The notes under the pieces were generated by a model, which saw nothing but the letters and a program-made list of their open reading frames with translations, did no database searches and was not told the DNA's origin. Both the position numbers and the translations under genes were made by a program. 21,266 nucleotides of DNA from UBA1127 sp034422455 (GTDB lineage Bacteria; Chloroflexota; Dehalococcoidia; Lucifugimonadales; UBA1127): positions 1 through 21,266 of the forward strand of contig DAOUJQ010000019.1 in the NCBI GenBank assembly GCA_034422455.1, read 5' to 3'. Below are positions 1-7,544 of the stretch, in pieces (position 1 is the first letter of the stretch; the number at the start of each line of letters is the position of its first letter).

Positions 1-65
1 ACGGCCCCCCCCCCCCGCACTGGACCCGCGCTCTGCAATCTCGCGTCCGCACATGGAGCCTTGCC

Positions 66-1928
66 GTGCTCGGCATCCGGGCGCTGATGCTGGGGATGGC
101 CGTCGCCATCATCGGCATGCCGGCGATGCTGCCCGCGCCGCCCGCGCAGGCCCAGAGCGCGAGCAGATGGCTGGACGCTTCGTTCGGCGACGGCGGCATA
201 GTCACCACCGACTTCGGCAATCGCGATGAGCACCTCCGTGCGGTGGCGGTGCAGCCCGACGGGAAGATCGTGGCGGCCGGGTACACACAACAAGGGCATG
301 ATTTCGATTTCGCGGTGGTCCGGTATACCGCCACCGGAGAGTTGGACGACTCGTTCGGCAATGGCGGCAAGGTGACTACTGAATTTGGCCACCACGCCCA
401 CATTCACGGAATGGCGCTGCAGCCCGGCGGGAAGATTGTGGCCGTCGGGCACACCTACACCCATGGGAACGACAATTTCCTGGTGGCGCGCTACAAGGCA
501 AACGGCTCGCTGGATGCCTCGTTTGCTGGCGATGGCAAGGTGGCCCTCGACTTCAGCGGCGGGTTGGACTACGCCTTTGGGGTGGCAGTGCAGCCCGATG
601 AGAAGATAGTAGTGGCCGGGACCGCCTTTGTCGGCAGCACTTACGATTTCGCGGTGGCGCGGTACAGCACGGACGGCTCCCTGGACACGTCGTTCGGCAA
701 CGGCGGCAAGGTGACCACCGAATTCGGCCCCACGGGCGACCGTCAGAATGACCAAGCTCAGGCGCTGGCGTTGCAGTCCGACGGGAAGATCGTAGTGGCC
801 GGATACAGCTCGACCAAGAAGCCGGGCGAAGATGCCTCAACGGATTTTGCGCTGGCGCGGTACAACGCGGACGGTTCGCTGGACGCCTCATTCGGCACAG
901 ACGGCAAGGTGACCACCCACTTCGGCAACGGCAACGACCGAATCTACAAGGTGGAGGCGCTTCCCAACGGGAAAATCGTAGCGATGGGGCGCAGCTTCAG
1001 CGCGACCAACCGTGACGTGGATTTCGAGGTGGCGCGATACCACGCAAACGGCTCGCTAGACACGTCGTTCGGCAACGGGGGGAAAGTGCGCACGGACCTG
1101 GGCTATGGCGAATACGGCTATGCGGGCGCGGTGCAATCAGACGGGAAGATAGTGGTGGCCGGGTACATCTACGACGACGCCCCCGCCTCCCAGGACCAAT
1201 TGGTAGTGCGGTACAACGTAGACGGCTCACGGGACACATCGTTCGGCAACGACGGGGTAGTCCGCACAGACGTCGGCGGCGACGACCAAGTGTATTCGGT
1301 GGCGTTGCAGCCCGACGGGAAGATACTGGCGGCCGGGAACAGCGGTATTGGCGGCGATTTCGATCTCGTGGTGGCGCGGTACCACGGCAGGGCGCCCCAG
1401 CCACCACCGCCGCCGCCTTCACCTTCACCGTCGCCACCGCCGCCCGACAACACGTCGGGAAGCAGCGGGGGAGGCGGCTTCGGCCCCGCGCTGATCGCGC
1501 CGAGCTTCGTCGACGGCTTCCGGACGACCCGCCCGCTGCCGGCGACCGCGCGGGACGGCGACGCGGTGGGCGACCCCGTTGCCGCCACGCACCCGGAGGA
1601 CGATGTCATCACGTACTCGCTCAGCGGGGCCCAAGCCGGGCTGTTCACCATCGACGAGGAGACGGGCCAGATCCGGCTCGGCGAAGGGGTCTCGCTGGAG
1701 GCCGGACAGTCGTTCACGGTCAACCTCACCGCCACCGACAGCACGGGCACAGGCGCGATCATCATCGTGGACATCGAGGTGGTCGAGGGACCCGCCGACC
1801 CCTACGACCTGAACCGCAACGGCGCGATCGAGCTGGATGAGGTGATGCAGGCCGTCTCCGACTACTTTGCCGGCCTCATAGAACTGGAAGCGGTGTTGGA
1901 GCTTGTCTCCCGCTACTTTGCACAGTAA
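66..1928 (+). CDS. Secreted delta-60 repeat protein with cadherin-like domain and C-terminal EF-hand
   Basis: Probable exported or cell-surface adhesion/scaffold protein of 620 residues. Residues 1-29 look like a signal peptide (hydrophobic core, then AQA before Q30). Residues 36-440 hold seven degenerate repeats of about 58 residues, each opening with an LDxSFGxxGKV-type motif and containing DGKIVxAG and FxxARYxxDG; this is the delta-60 repeat family, a predicted beta-propeller. A Pro/Ser/Gly-rich linker follows (about 444-471), then a cadherin-like Ig domain (about 484-575). Residues 581-592 form a canonical EF-hand/dockerin-type calcium loop (D1, N3, N5, G6, I8, E12), followed by an amphipathic tail ending in SRYFAQ. 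The start is a GTG; an in-frame ATG at 87 (residue 8) would leave the signal peptide intact and is an equally good start. The family is clear; the binding partner is unknown. There is no neighbour on the same strand. Confidence 0.85.
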   Translation: MLGIRALMLGMAVAIIGMPAMLPAPPAQAQSASRWLDASFGDGGIVTTDFGNRDEHLRAVAVQPDGKIVAAGYTQQGHDFDFAVVRYTATGELDDSFGNGGKVTTEFGHHAHIHGMALQPGGKIVAVGHTYTHGNDNFLVARYKANGSLDASFAGDGKVALDFSGGLDYAFGVAVQPDEKIVVAGTAFVGSTYDFAVARYSTDGSLDTSFGNGGKVTTEFGPTGDRQNDQAQALALQSDGKIVVAGYSSTKKPGEDASTDFALARYNADGSLDASFGTDGKVTTHFGNGNDRIYKVEALPNGKIVAMGRSFSATNRDVDFEVARYHANGSLDTSFGNGGKVRTDLGYGEYGYAGAVQSDGKIVVAGYIYDDAPASQDQLVVRYNVDGSRDTSFGNDGVVRTDVGGDDQVYSVALQPDGKILAAGNSGIGGDFDLVVARYHGRAPQPPPPPPSPSPSPPPPDNTSGSSGGGGFGPALIAPSFVDGFRTTRPLPATARDGDAVGDPVAATHPEDDVITYSLSGAQAGLFTIDEETGQIRLGEGVSLEAGQSFTVNLTATDSTGTGAIIIVDIEVVEGPADPYDLNRNGAIELDEVMQAVSDYFAGLIELEAVLELVSRYFAQ

Positions 1929-1967
1929 CGGGTGTGGGCGGGGGGGATGCCCCCATCCCAACCCCGT

Positions 1968-2013
1968 ACCTCTGGGTTTCCCCGTCTGCGCAGGACCCTT
2001 CGACAGGCTCAGG
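1968..2013. repeat. REP-like repeat copy plus CCTTCGACAGGCTCAGG motif
   Basis: A degenerate copy of the CTCTGGGTTCC...GCAGGA-type palindromic repeat, fused to the motif CCTTCGACAGGCTCAGG (1997-2013). The same 17-base motif recurs exactly at 5651-5667. It lies just after the stop of the delta-60 gene. Confidence 0.6.
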
Positions 2014-2030
2014 GCAATCGCCCCCGCTCC

Positions 2031-2055
2031 TGGATACCGGCATTCGCCGGTATGA
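2031..2055. repeat. REP-like hairpin, ATACCGGC variant
   Basis: Perfect 8-bp inverted repeat ATACCGGC / GCCGGTAT (2034-2041 and 2046-2053) with an ATTC loop, flanked by CTGG on the left and GA on the right. It fits the same scheme as the other hairpins in this window but has a different stem. It could act as a bidirectional terminator between the convergent genes at 1928 and 2180, although no U-tract follows. Confidence 0.6.
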
Positions 2056-2117
2056 GGATATGGGGGTTGGCCCCTTCCTCCGGTGGTTGGCGGTGAGGAC
2101 GCCCCACCCGGCCCCGC

Positions 2118-2172
2118 ACCTCTGGGTTCCCCTGCCTTCGCAGGGGCAGGCTCTGCCTGCGCAGGAACGACG
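2118..2172. repeat. REP-like repeat, compound copy
   Basis: Starts with CCTCTGGGTT, then a perfect 7-bp hairpin CCCCTGC / GCAGGGG (2129-2135 and 2140-2146), then the right half GCCTGCGCAGGAACGAC found in the copy at 5730-5761. It appears to be two overlapping or partly duplicated copies. It ends 8 bases before the stop of the leftward LLM gene. Confidence 0.6.
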
Positions 2173-2179
2173 GGTTTGT

Positions 2180-3112
2180 CTAGTTCGCGGCCGCAATGAC
2201 CTCCATCACATCCGCCAGGGCGGACTCACGGTCGTCGGTGGTGATGACGGGGTGGGCCATGAGCTCGCCGAAGCCGTAGGAGAGCCAGCGGTGGAGGCCG
2301 TCGGCGACTTCCTCCCGGTTGCCCCAGACGACCGTGCCGTCGATCATGGCGTCGCTCCAGGTGCCCTCGGCGGCCTCGGGGTAGCCGGCGTCGGTGAACA
2401 TGCGGACGTAGAAGGGCGCGCGGGGGTAGTTGGCGAGCTGCACCCGAACGGCGTCGCGGACGGCGTCACGGTCCTCGCTGATGCAGACGGGGACGTGGGC
2501 GATGAGGGGCGGGGTGTCGCGGCCGGCCTTCCCGGCGCCGCGCTGCATGGCGGGCAGGGCGGAGTCGCGCAGGTAGGCGGAGGGGCAGACCCACGAGAGG
2601 GCGGGGATGCCGCGCGCGCCGCAGAACTCGAAGGACGCCGAGCGTAGGGCGGACGCCATGAGGGGGACGTCGGGCGCGGAGGGCGTGCGAGTGTGGGCGG
2701 TGTAGAACTCGCCGTCCACGTCGACCTGGCCGCCGGTGAGCAGGGCGTCGACGATGTCGAGGTATTCGCCGAGGCGGGACAGGGGCTTCCTGAAGTCAAA
2801 GCCGAAGGTGTTCTGCATCGTGGTCTGGTGGCTGGGGCCGATGCCGAGGCGGAAGCGGCCGGGGGCGAGCTGGGCGACGGCGACGGCCTGCTGGGCCATG
2901 ATGATGGGGTGGCGGGGCATGTTCGGGACGATGGCGGTGCCCATGAGGACGCTGGTCGTCTGGGCGCCGGCGGCGGCGAAGATGGCCATCGGGTCCGCGC
3001 CGCCCGCGCCGCCGATGGTCATCCACACGGCGGGGACGCCGGCGTCCTCGGCCTGCTTGATGCGCGCGACGGCGGCGGCCGCGGTCGGTTCCTGCACGAC
3101 GAGTCCGATCAT
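2180..3112 (-). CDS. LLM-class flavin-dependent oxidoreductase (probably F420-dependent)
   Basis: A 310-residue protein of the luciferase-like monooxygenase superfamily, which are TIM-barrel enzymes using FMN or reduced F420. Visible family features are the N-terminal strand MIGLVVQEP, the first helix followed by AGVPAVW, the GTAIVP strand (58-63), and the segment PGRFRLGIGPSH (84-95), which is the usual 'GR..LGIG.S' cofactor-site signature. The region around 110-135 (RLGEYLDIVDALLTGGQVDV) is also standard. The closest named type is the F420-dependent LLM group related to methylene-tetrahydromethanopterin reductase, but the substrate cannot be inferred. The ATG start is supported by AAAGGAG six bases upstream. 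The gene stands alone on its strand, with repeat-rich DNA on both sides. A second, distant LLM gene is at 16398-17345. Confidence 0.88.
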   Translation of the reverse strand: MIGLVVQEPTAAAAVARIKQAEDAGVPAVWMTIGGAGGADPMAIFAAAGAQTTSVLMGTAIVPNMPRHPIIMAQQAVAVAQLAPGRFRLGIGPSHQTTMQNTFGFDFRKPLSRLGEYLDIVDALLTGGQVDVDGEFYTAHTRTPSAPDVPLMASALRSASFEFCGARGIPALSWVCPSAYLRDSALPAMQRGAGKAGRDTPPLIAHVPVCISEDRDAVRDAVRVQLANYPRAPFYVRMFTDAGYPEAAEGTWSDAMIDGTVVWGNREEVADGLHRWLSYGFGELMAHPVITTDDRESALADVMEVIAAAN

Positions 3113-3479
3113 GGGTGGCTCCTTTCCTGCTTTTCCTTCCGTCGTTCGCCCTTCGATTTCCCTCAGGGCGAACGGTCGGCACCCCCATCCCAGCCTTCCC
3201 CCATCGAGGGGGAAGGGGATTCCACCCCGCCCCGCACCTCTGGACCCCGGCTTTCGCCGGGAAGTCGAGCGTGGGGCTCAGGGTAAACGGGGGAGCGGGC
3301 GGCCACAAGGGCGGCCCCTACGAGACGCGGGCCCCGTTAGCCGGGGCGCCGGCCTCCTCAGGACGCGGGCAAATGTTCCTGCGTCGATGCTCCGCCCTTC
3401 GGCATCCGGGGCTGGCCTCGCTCAGACGGGAGAGGCGACCCCGCAGTTCCGCTCTCTCCTGCATCAACTCGTCCGGCCG
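3113..3479. other. Non-coding spacer with repeats
   Basis: 367 bases between two leftward genes. I see no convincing gene. It holds the leader and ribosome-binding site of the LLM gene (3113-3125), a degenerate relative of the CTTCGA...CTCAGG motif (3150-3176), a CCCGGC/GCCGGG hairpin (3246-3261), and a GC-rich segment GGCGGCCACAAGGGCGGCC (about 3299-3317) resembling a common dispersed repeat. Confidence 0.6.
3240..3262. repeat. REP-like hairpin, CCCGGC variant
   Basis: Inverted repeat CCCGGC / GCCGGG (3246-3251 and 3256-3261) with a TTTC loop, preceded by CTCTGGACC. It has the same left flank as the copies at 2118 and 5730 but different, internally complementary stem bases. Confidence 0.55.
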
Positions 3480-4070
3480 TTAGCCATCACCGGGGGGATC
3501 CGATTCTCCCGGCCCAGCAATGTTGGCATGGACGGCGCCGGCGGCCCATGCCAGCGCCGCAAGCATGCGCACGGGGTTCAAGACCTGCCAGAGGACCCCG
3601 TTGTCGACGAAGTATGCATTCGCGAATAGGAGAGCGCCGAGCGCCGCCGAAACCACCGCGGCCACACGGCCTTCGACGGACCCGGTGCGCCACAGAGCGG
3701 CGGCCGCCACGGTGGAGGAACCAATGAACAGCGGGTTTACGGTGCGCCATACGTTGCCCCAGTGGTCGCCGAACAGGTCGCCGTAGCCGTTGGCGAGCAC
3801 CACGAAGGCCAGGATGCCCAGCGCAAGGCTCCGCACCCAAGGGACGCGGCGGGTGAACGACCAGACCCACCAGGCACCGCCGAACCCCATTAACAGCGGG
3901 GCGATTTGCCATAGCTTCCAGGGCCAGTAGGGAACGGACATCCCATCCGGGTCGACAAGGACCGTCCTCTCCGTCCAGGAGAAGACCACCAATGCGACGA
4001 AGGCCGTCGCTGCGATGGCCGGGACCGGGCCAAAATCCCGGCGGGCGAAGATTTTTGAGAATATGCTCAT
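3480..4070 (-). CDS. Hypothetical multi-pass membrane protein
   Basis: Unrecognised 196-residue membrane protein. Hydrophobic segments lie at about 14-32, 53-71, 79-96, 111-127, 133-151 and 166-183, giving five or six predicted helices. Short polar loops are rich in Trp and Asp, and the positively charged N-terminus (KIFARRD) should be cytoplasmic. No catalytic or transporter motif is visible. The frame stays open upstream to 4127, but I chose the ATG at 4070 because GGGAGGG lies about ten bases before it, while the extension is basic and low-complexity. The gene is isolated, with about 265 bases of empty sequence upstream (4071-4335) and repeats downstream. It could be a DoxX-like or small integral membrane protein, but I cannot assign a family. 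Confidence 0.7.
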   Translation of the reverse strand: MSIFSKIFARRDFGPVPAIAATAFVALVVFSWTERTVLVDPDGMSVPYWPWKLWQIAPLLMGFGGAWWVWSFTRRVPWVRSLALGILAFVVLANGYGDLFGDHWGNVWRTVNPLFIGSSTVAAAALWRTGSVEGRVAAVVSAALGALLFANAYFVDNGVLWQVLNPVRMLAALAWAAGAVHANIAGPGESDPPGDG

Positions 4071-4335
4071 GTGGATTGCGGTCCCTCCCTTCACGCTCCT
4101 TCGGCCCTGTCCCTTCCAAGAGGGCACGGGCGCCTCCTTTACCTAACCATGGACGAAGCAACCTCCGTCGGCTGTAGGGCCATGAAGCGTTGAGGCCGGC
4201 GGGATGCCTCACATCAGCCCCATGACTCCCATGTCGCCGTTCCCGTTTCTCCCCTTGCTCATCGGGCCGGTCAGAGGCCTGACCCAGCGTGTTTGATGCA
4301 ACTCAATGCGCCACACGCGGGGGCAGAAGCTGAGC

Positions 4336-5277
4336 CTACTTTGCCTCCACCAGGGGCATGCCGTGGTGGGCGCGGACCTCGTTGATCATCTGCAGGACGC
4401 GGTCGCGGTAGGGCGCGTACTCGAGCTCGAACTCCGTCAGCAGGCGGCTGTTGTCGACGAGGTAGTTGTCGGAGTGCTCCAGGCCACCCTCCTCGTCGAA
4501 GGTGATCTGCGCGTCCGGGATGAACTCGCGGACGATGTCGGCGATCTCGCCGAGGCTGATGTGGGTGCCGCCGGAGTTGTAGACCTCGTAGCGGGAGGAG
4601 TCGGCCAGGGTGACGCGGGTGAAGATCTCCGCAAGCTCGTCCACGTGGAGGGGCAGGCGGCGAATCGACTTGTGGGGGAAGTTGACCGGCAGCCCCTCGG
4701 CGGGGAGGGTGATGCAGTTGACGTGGTCGGTGGAGCCGCGCACCTTGTCGTAGCCGGTGACGTTGGACGGGCGGATGCCGGTGATGCTCATGCCGTAGAT
4801 GAGGTTGTAGCGGGACGCTTGGTACTCGTTGAACATCTTGTGCTTTGCGTACTGACGGGTGCCGTACATGGCGTCGTCCTCGGTGGTCATGCGGTCGCCG
4901 AAGTTGGTCTGGAGGCCGCTCACGGCGATGGAGCTGGCGTAGGTGACGCGGTTGACGCCGCAGAGCCGCGCCGCCTCGAAGACGTTGTCCATGCCGAGGA
5001 TGTTGATGCGGAAGGAGAAGTGGGGCGTGTCCTCGCCGGAGCCGAGCAGGTAGGCGAGGTTCATGATGCGGTCCGGGTTGGCGTTCATGACCGCCTTGAT
5101 GACATCCTCGAAGCTGGTGATGTCGCCGGGGATGACGCGCACGGCGTCGCCGAGGGCCGAGTAGTCGGCGCTGGCGGGGTTGAGGTCGACGACGACGACC
5201 TGCTCGCCGGCCTGCACGAGCCGCGGGATGGTCCGCCGGCCGATGAAGCCGGTGCCGCCGAATACGAGGGTGGTCAT
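4336..5277 (-). CDS. NAD-dependent epimerase/dehydratase (extended SDR), paralogue A
   Basis: A 313-residue extended short-chain dehydrogenase. The Rossmann glycine motif GGTGFIG (residues 7-13) binds NAD(P), and D31 ends the second strand, favouring NAD. The catalytic set is S115/S116 in YASSIAVSG and Y143-x-x-x-K147. SGEDTPHFSF (80-89) and the GIRPSNVTG segment (about 167-175) are typical of sugar-nucleotide epimerase/dehydratase relatives, though the true substrate may not be a nucleotide sugar. The start is supported by AAAGGAG five bases upstream. It aligns without gaps, over its full length, with the next gene upstream (5794-6735), so the two arose by duplication. They are separated by a 516-base repeat-rich spacer, and this gene probably has its own promoter there. 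Confidence 0.9.
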   Translation of the reverse strand: MTTLVFGGTGFIGRRTIPRLVQAGEQVVVVDLNPASADYSALGDAVRVIPGDITSFEDVIKAVMNANPDRIMNLAYLLGSGEDTPHFSFRINILGMDNVFEAARLCGVNRVTYASSIAVSGLQTNFGDRMTTEDDAMYGTRQYAKHKMFNEYQASRYNLIYGMSITGIRPSNVTGYDKVRGSTDHVNCITLPAEGLPVNFPHKSIRRLPLHVDELAEIFTRVTLADSSRYEVYNSGGTHISLGEIADIVREFIPDAQITFDEEGGLEHSDNYLVDNSRLLTEFELEYAPYRDRVLQMINEVRAHHGMPLVEAK

Positions 5278-5349
5278 AGTTGCTCCTTTGCGTGTTGTGT
5301 GGGTTGTCCGTGCTCTATTCTACTCTCTGCCCCTCGCCACGCCATCCGG

Positions 5350-5393
5350 ATACCGGCCCCGTATCGGGGTACGGGGGGACCATGCGCCGGTAT
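5350..5393. repeat. Nested hairpin
   Basis: Outer stem ATACCGGC (5350-5357) / GCCGGTAT (5386-5393), the same stem as the hairpin at 2034-2053. Between the arms is a second hairpin, CCCCGTA / TACGGGG (5357-5363 and 5370-5376). Confidence 0.5.
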
Positions 5394-5425
5394 GGGGGTT
5401 GGGGCGCGCCCCGCGTCCGCCCTGC

Positions 5426-5456
5426 CCCTCTGGGTTCCTGCCTGCGCAGGGGCGAC
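5426..5456. repeat. REP-like repeat copy
   Basis: CCCTCTGGGTTCCTGCCTGC, followed by GCAGGGGCGACG. It is nearly identical to 5730-5761 except that the right arm has GGGGC in place of GGAAC, which weakens the stem. Confidence 0.65.
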
Positions 5457-5650
5457 GGAAGGGGATAGCGGGGATTCGTCTTGCTTTTCGTGTTGTAGGG
5501 GAGTTGGCACGTTGCAGATACAAGACGGATATTCACCGAGGGGGAAACGAATCCCGGCCCTTCGCGTTCGGGTTGCGGTGTTGTGGTGGCGGTGCATGGG
5601 GCGAGGGTATTGGGGGGGACGGCGTTCGCGCGAGGGGGTGGTGGCAGGGT

Positions 5651-5667
5651 CCTTCGACAGGCTCAGG
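5651..5667. repeat. CCTTCGACAGGCTCAGG motif, second copy
   Basis: Exact copy of 1997-2013, here followed by ACGAGCGG. It is a short dispersed motif of unknown function, close to REP-like hairpins in both places. Confidence 0.55.
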
Positions 5668-5729
5668 ACGAGCGGGGACGGTTGGAGCAGCGGGCGTGGT
5701 CCGTCGCGGGGTTGCCCCGCCCGGCCCTG

Positions 5730-5761
5730 CCCCTCTGGGTTCCTGCCTGCGCAGGAACGAC
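5730..5761. repeat. REP-like repeat copy, perfect hairpin
   Basis: Contains the perfect 8-bp inverted repeat GTTCCTGC / GCAGGAAC (5739-5746 and 5751-5758) with a CTGC loop, a left flank CCCTCTGG and a right flank GAC. It is the best-formed copy and lies 33 bases downstream of the epimerase B stop. Confidence 0.65.
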
Positions 5762-5793
5762 GAAAAGGGGGGCTGGGGTGAGCGGGTGGGGGA

Positions 5794-6735
5794 TTATTGG
5801 GTGGCCACCAGGGGCATGCCGTGGTGGGCGCGGACCTCGTTGATCATCTGCAGCACGCGGTCGCGGTAGGGTGCGTACTGCAACTCGAACTCGCTCATCA
5901 GTCGGGAGTTGTCGATGAGGTAGTTGGGGGAGTCCTCGAGGCCGCCGTCGCTCTCGAAGGTGATGTCGGCGTCGGGGATGAAGCCGCGGACGATGCCGGC
6001 GAGCTCGGCGAGGCTGACGGGCGTGCCGCCCGTGTTGTAGAGGGTGTGCTTCGGCGCCTCGGCGAGAGTGATGCGGGTGAAGGTCTCCGCGATATCGTCG
6101 ACGTGGAGGGGGATCTGCATGACGCCGCTCTGGGGGAAGCTGACCGGCAGCCCCTGGGCGGGCAGCGTCACCATGCGGACGTGGGCCATGGAGCCGCGCT
6201 CCTTGTCGTAGCCGGTGACCATGGGCGGGCGGATGCCGATGATGTTCATGCCGTAGACGCGGTTGAACTGCGCCGCCTGGTACTCGTTGTAGCGCTTGTT
6301 CATGGCGTAGATGTTGCTGCCGTAGGCGGGATCGTCCTCGTTGAGGGCGCGGTCGCCGAAGTAGCGCTGCAGGCCGCTGACGGCGAAGGAGCTGGCGTAC
6401 ACGACGCGCTTCACGCCGCAGAGCCGGGCCGCCTCGAAGCAATTGTCCATGCCGAGGAGGTCGAGCCGGAAGGAGAAGTGGGGGGTGTCCTCCCCGCCGC
6501 CGATCATGTAGGCGAGGTTGATGATGCGGTCCGGCTGAGCGTCGATGACGGCCTTGACGACGTCCTCGAAGTTGGTGATGTCGCCCGCCCGGACCGTCAC
6601 CTTGTCACCGAGCGTCGAGTAGTCCGCGGTCGCGGGGTTGATGTCTACGGCGACGACGTGCTCCCCGGCCTCGACAAGGCGGGGGACGGTGCGGCGGCCA
6701 ATGAATCCGGTGCCGCCGAATACGAGCGTGGTCAT
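5794..6735 (-). CDS. NAD-dependent epimerase/dehydratase (extended SDR), paralogue B
   Basis: A 313-residue extended SDR, the same length as paralogue A (4336-5277). It has GGTGFIG at 7-13, D31, S115/S116 in YASSFAVSG, and Y143-x-x-x-K147 (YAMNK), so it should bind NAD and be catalytically competent. By eye roughly two thirds or more of residues match paralogue A. Differences cluster near the active site (about 124-152) and at 186-205 (MAHVRMVTL... against TDHVNCITL...), suggesting a different substrate pocket. I start at the ATG at 6735 because GGAGG lies seven bases upstream and the start matches the paralogue; the ATG at 6741 would be only one base from GGAGG. The gene lies 77 bases downstream of the ATPase gene and may be co-transcribed with it and the ADH gene. 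Confidence 0.9.
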   Translation of the reverse strand: MTTLVFGGTGFIGRRTVPRLVEAGEHVVAVDINPATADYSTLGDKVTVRAGDITNFEDVVKAVIDAQPDRIINLAYMIGGGEDTPHFSFRLDLLGMDNCFEAARLCGVKRVVYASSFAVSGLQRYFGDRALNEDDPAYGSNIYAMNKRYNEYQAAQFNRVYGMNIIGIRPPMVTGYDKERGSMAHVRMVTLPAQGLPVSFPQSGVMQIPLHVDDIAETFTRITLAEAPKHTLYNTGGTPVSLAELAGIVRGFIPDADITFESDGGLEDSPNYLIDNSRLMSEFELQYAPYRDRVLQMINEVRAHHGMPLVATQ

Positions 6736-6812
6736 GGTCATTCCTCCGTGTGCATGAGAAGCCCGCGGAGCGCGAGACCCGCGGGCCTCGCCGGGAGCCT
6801 GCCGGGTGGCGG

Positions 6813-7523
6813 CTACTCGGCGAGAAGCTCTGCCAGGTCGGCGCGGCTGGTGCGGCCAGCGTCGGCCAGCGACTGCACGCGCGCCGCGCGGTCCCGCCGG
6901 ATTTGCTCACTCGCGGAGAGGTTGGCCGGCTGGCTCTCCCAGACGAACGACTGCGACTCGCGGTCCCAGCGGCACAGCAGCCGGCTGCGGGGTGCGCCGC
7001 CGGTGACGCTGTCCACCTCCCAGATGCTCGATACCCACCGGACGGGATTCTCCGGCCACCCCCGGACGCCCAGGAACACCAGATAGCCGATGCTTCCAAG
7101 CTGGTTGTCCGGTATGGCGCCGTGGGAGCCCAACTCCCAGAAGGTGTCCTCCGGGGTGTCGGCGTGCAGCGTTCCCGCGATGGAGAAGCCGCGATCCGCC
7201 GTGTCGAAGACCTGCACCACCTGCTGGCCGCGCAGGTAGGACGGGGTGTGGTCGCTGAACTCGGGGACGAAGAGGTAGCCGCCGTCGGGCGACGCCGCGA
7301 GCGCGTCCATCTGCGCCCTGTCGCCCGTGAGGTCATGGCGCGGAACGCCGGCCGGCAGGAAGTCGAGGATGGCCTCGGTCGTCGTGCTTTTTCCCGCCTG
7401 CCGGGGGCCGGCGGCGACGATGAACGAACGACGATCGTCCATGGCCGACCAGAGCGTGGAGGCCATCTCCGCGCTCATGCTGCCGTTCCGGACCAGTTCC
7501 AGGACGGTCAAATCACCGGGCAT
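6813..7523 (-). CDS. Stand-alone P-loop ATPase related to type II/IV secretion (PilT/VirB11/CpaF) ATPases
   Basis: A 236-residue P-loop protein. Walker A is GPRQAGKST (39-47), where the common form is GxTGSGKTT. YLFVPEFSD (83-91) lies where secretion ATPases have the Walker B 'vGE.RD' with glutamate (E88). GTLHADTPEDTFWELG (117-132) matches their conserved 'T.HA.sp.da..RL' histidine box. IGYLVFLGVRG and VSSIWEVDS (145-172) resemble their closing strands. The usual N-terminal domain is absent (PilT is about 350 residues), and so are other pilus or secretion genes nearby. Start: ATG with GGGAGGGG seven bases upstream. It begins 21 bases after the ADH stop, so the two are probably one operon. 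The role is unknown; the fold assignment is fairly confident, and a secretion function is not supported. Confidence 0.72.
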   Translation of the reverse strand: MPGDLTVLELVRNGSMSAEMASTLWSAMDDRRSFIVAAGPRQAGKSTTTEAILDFLPAGVPRHDLTGDRAQMDALAASPDGGYLFVPEFSDHTPSYLRGQQVVQVFDTADRGFSIAGTLHADTPEDTFWELGSHGAIPDNQLGSIGYLVFLGVRGWPENPVRWVSSIWEVDSVTGGAPRSRLLCRWDRESQSFVWESQPANLSASEQIRRDRAARVQSLADAGRTSRADLAELLAE

Positions 7524-7544
7524 GCTCCGGCCCCTCCCGTCTGC

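Larger units (their letters stand above)
5278..5793. other. Repeat-rich non-coding spacer between duplicated epimerase genes
   Basis: 516 bases with no convincing gene; the reading frames here are short and low-complexity. It contains the epimerase A leader, a nested hairpin (5350-5393), two REP-like copies (5426-5456, 5730-5761) and the CCTTCGACAGGCTCAGG motif (5651-5667). On the minus strand, TAGAAT (5322-5317) is a plausible -10 element 40 bases upstream of the epimerase A start, but I see no good -35 element. Confidence 0.6.

Noticed and set aside
4306..5781. Long plus-strand frame antisense to epimerase A
   Set aside because: Val/Gly/Asp-rich shadow composition with no family features and no ribosome-binding site.
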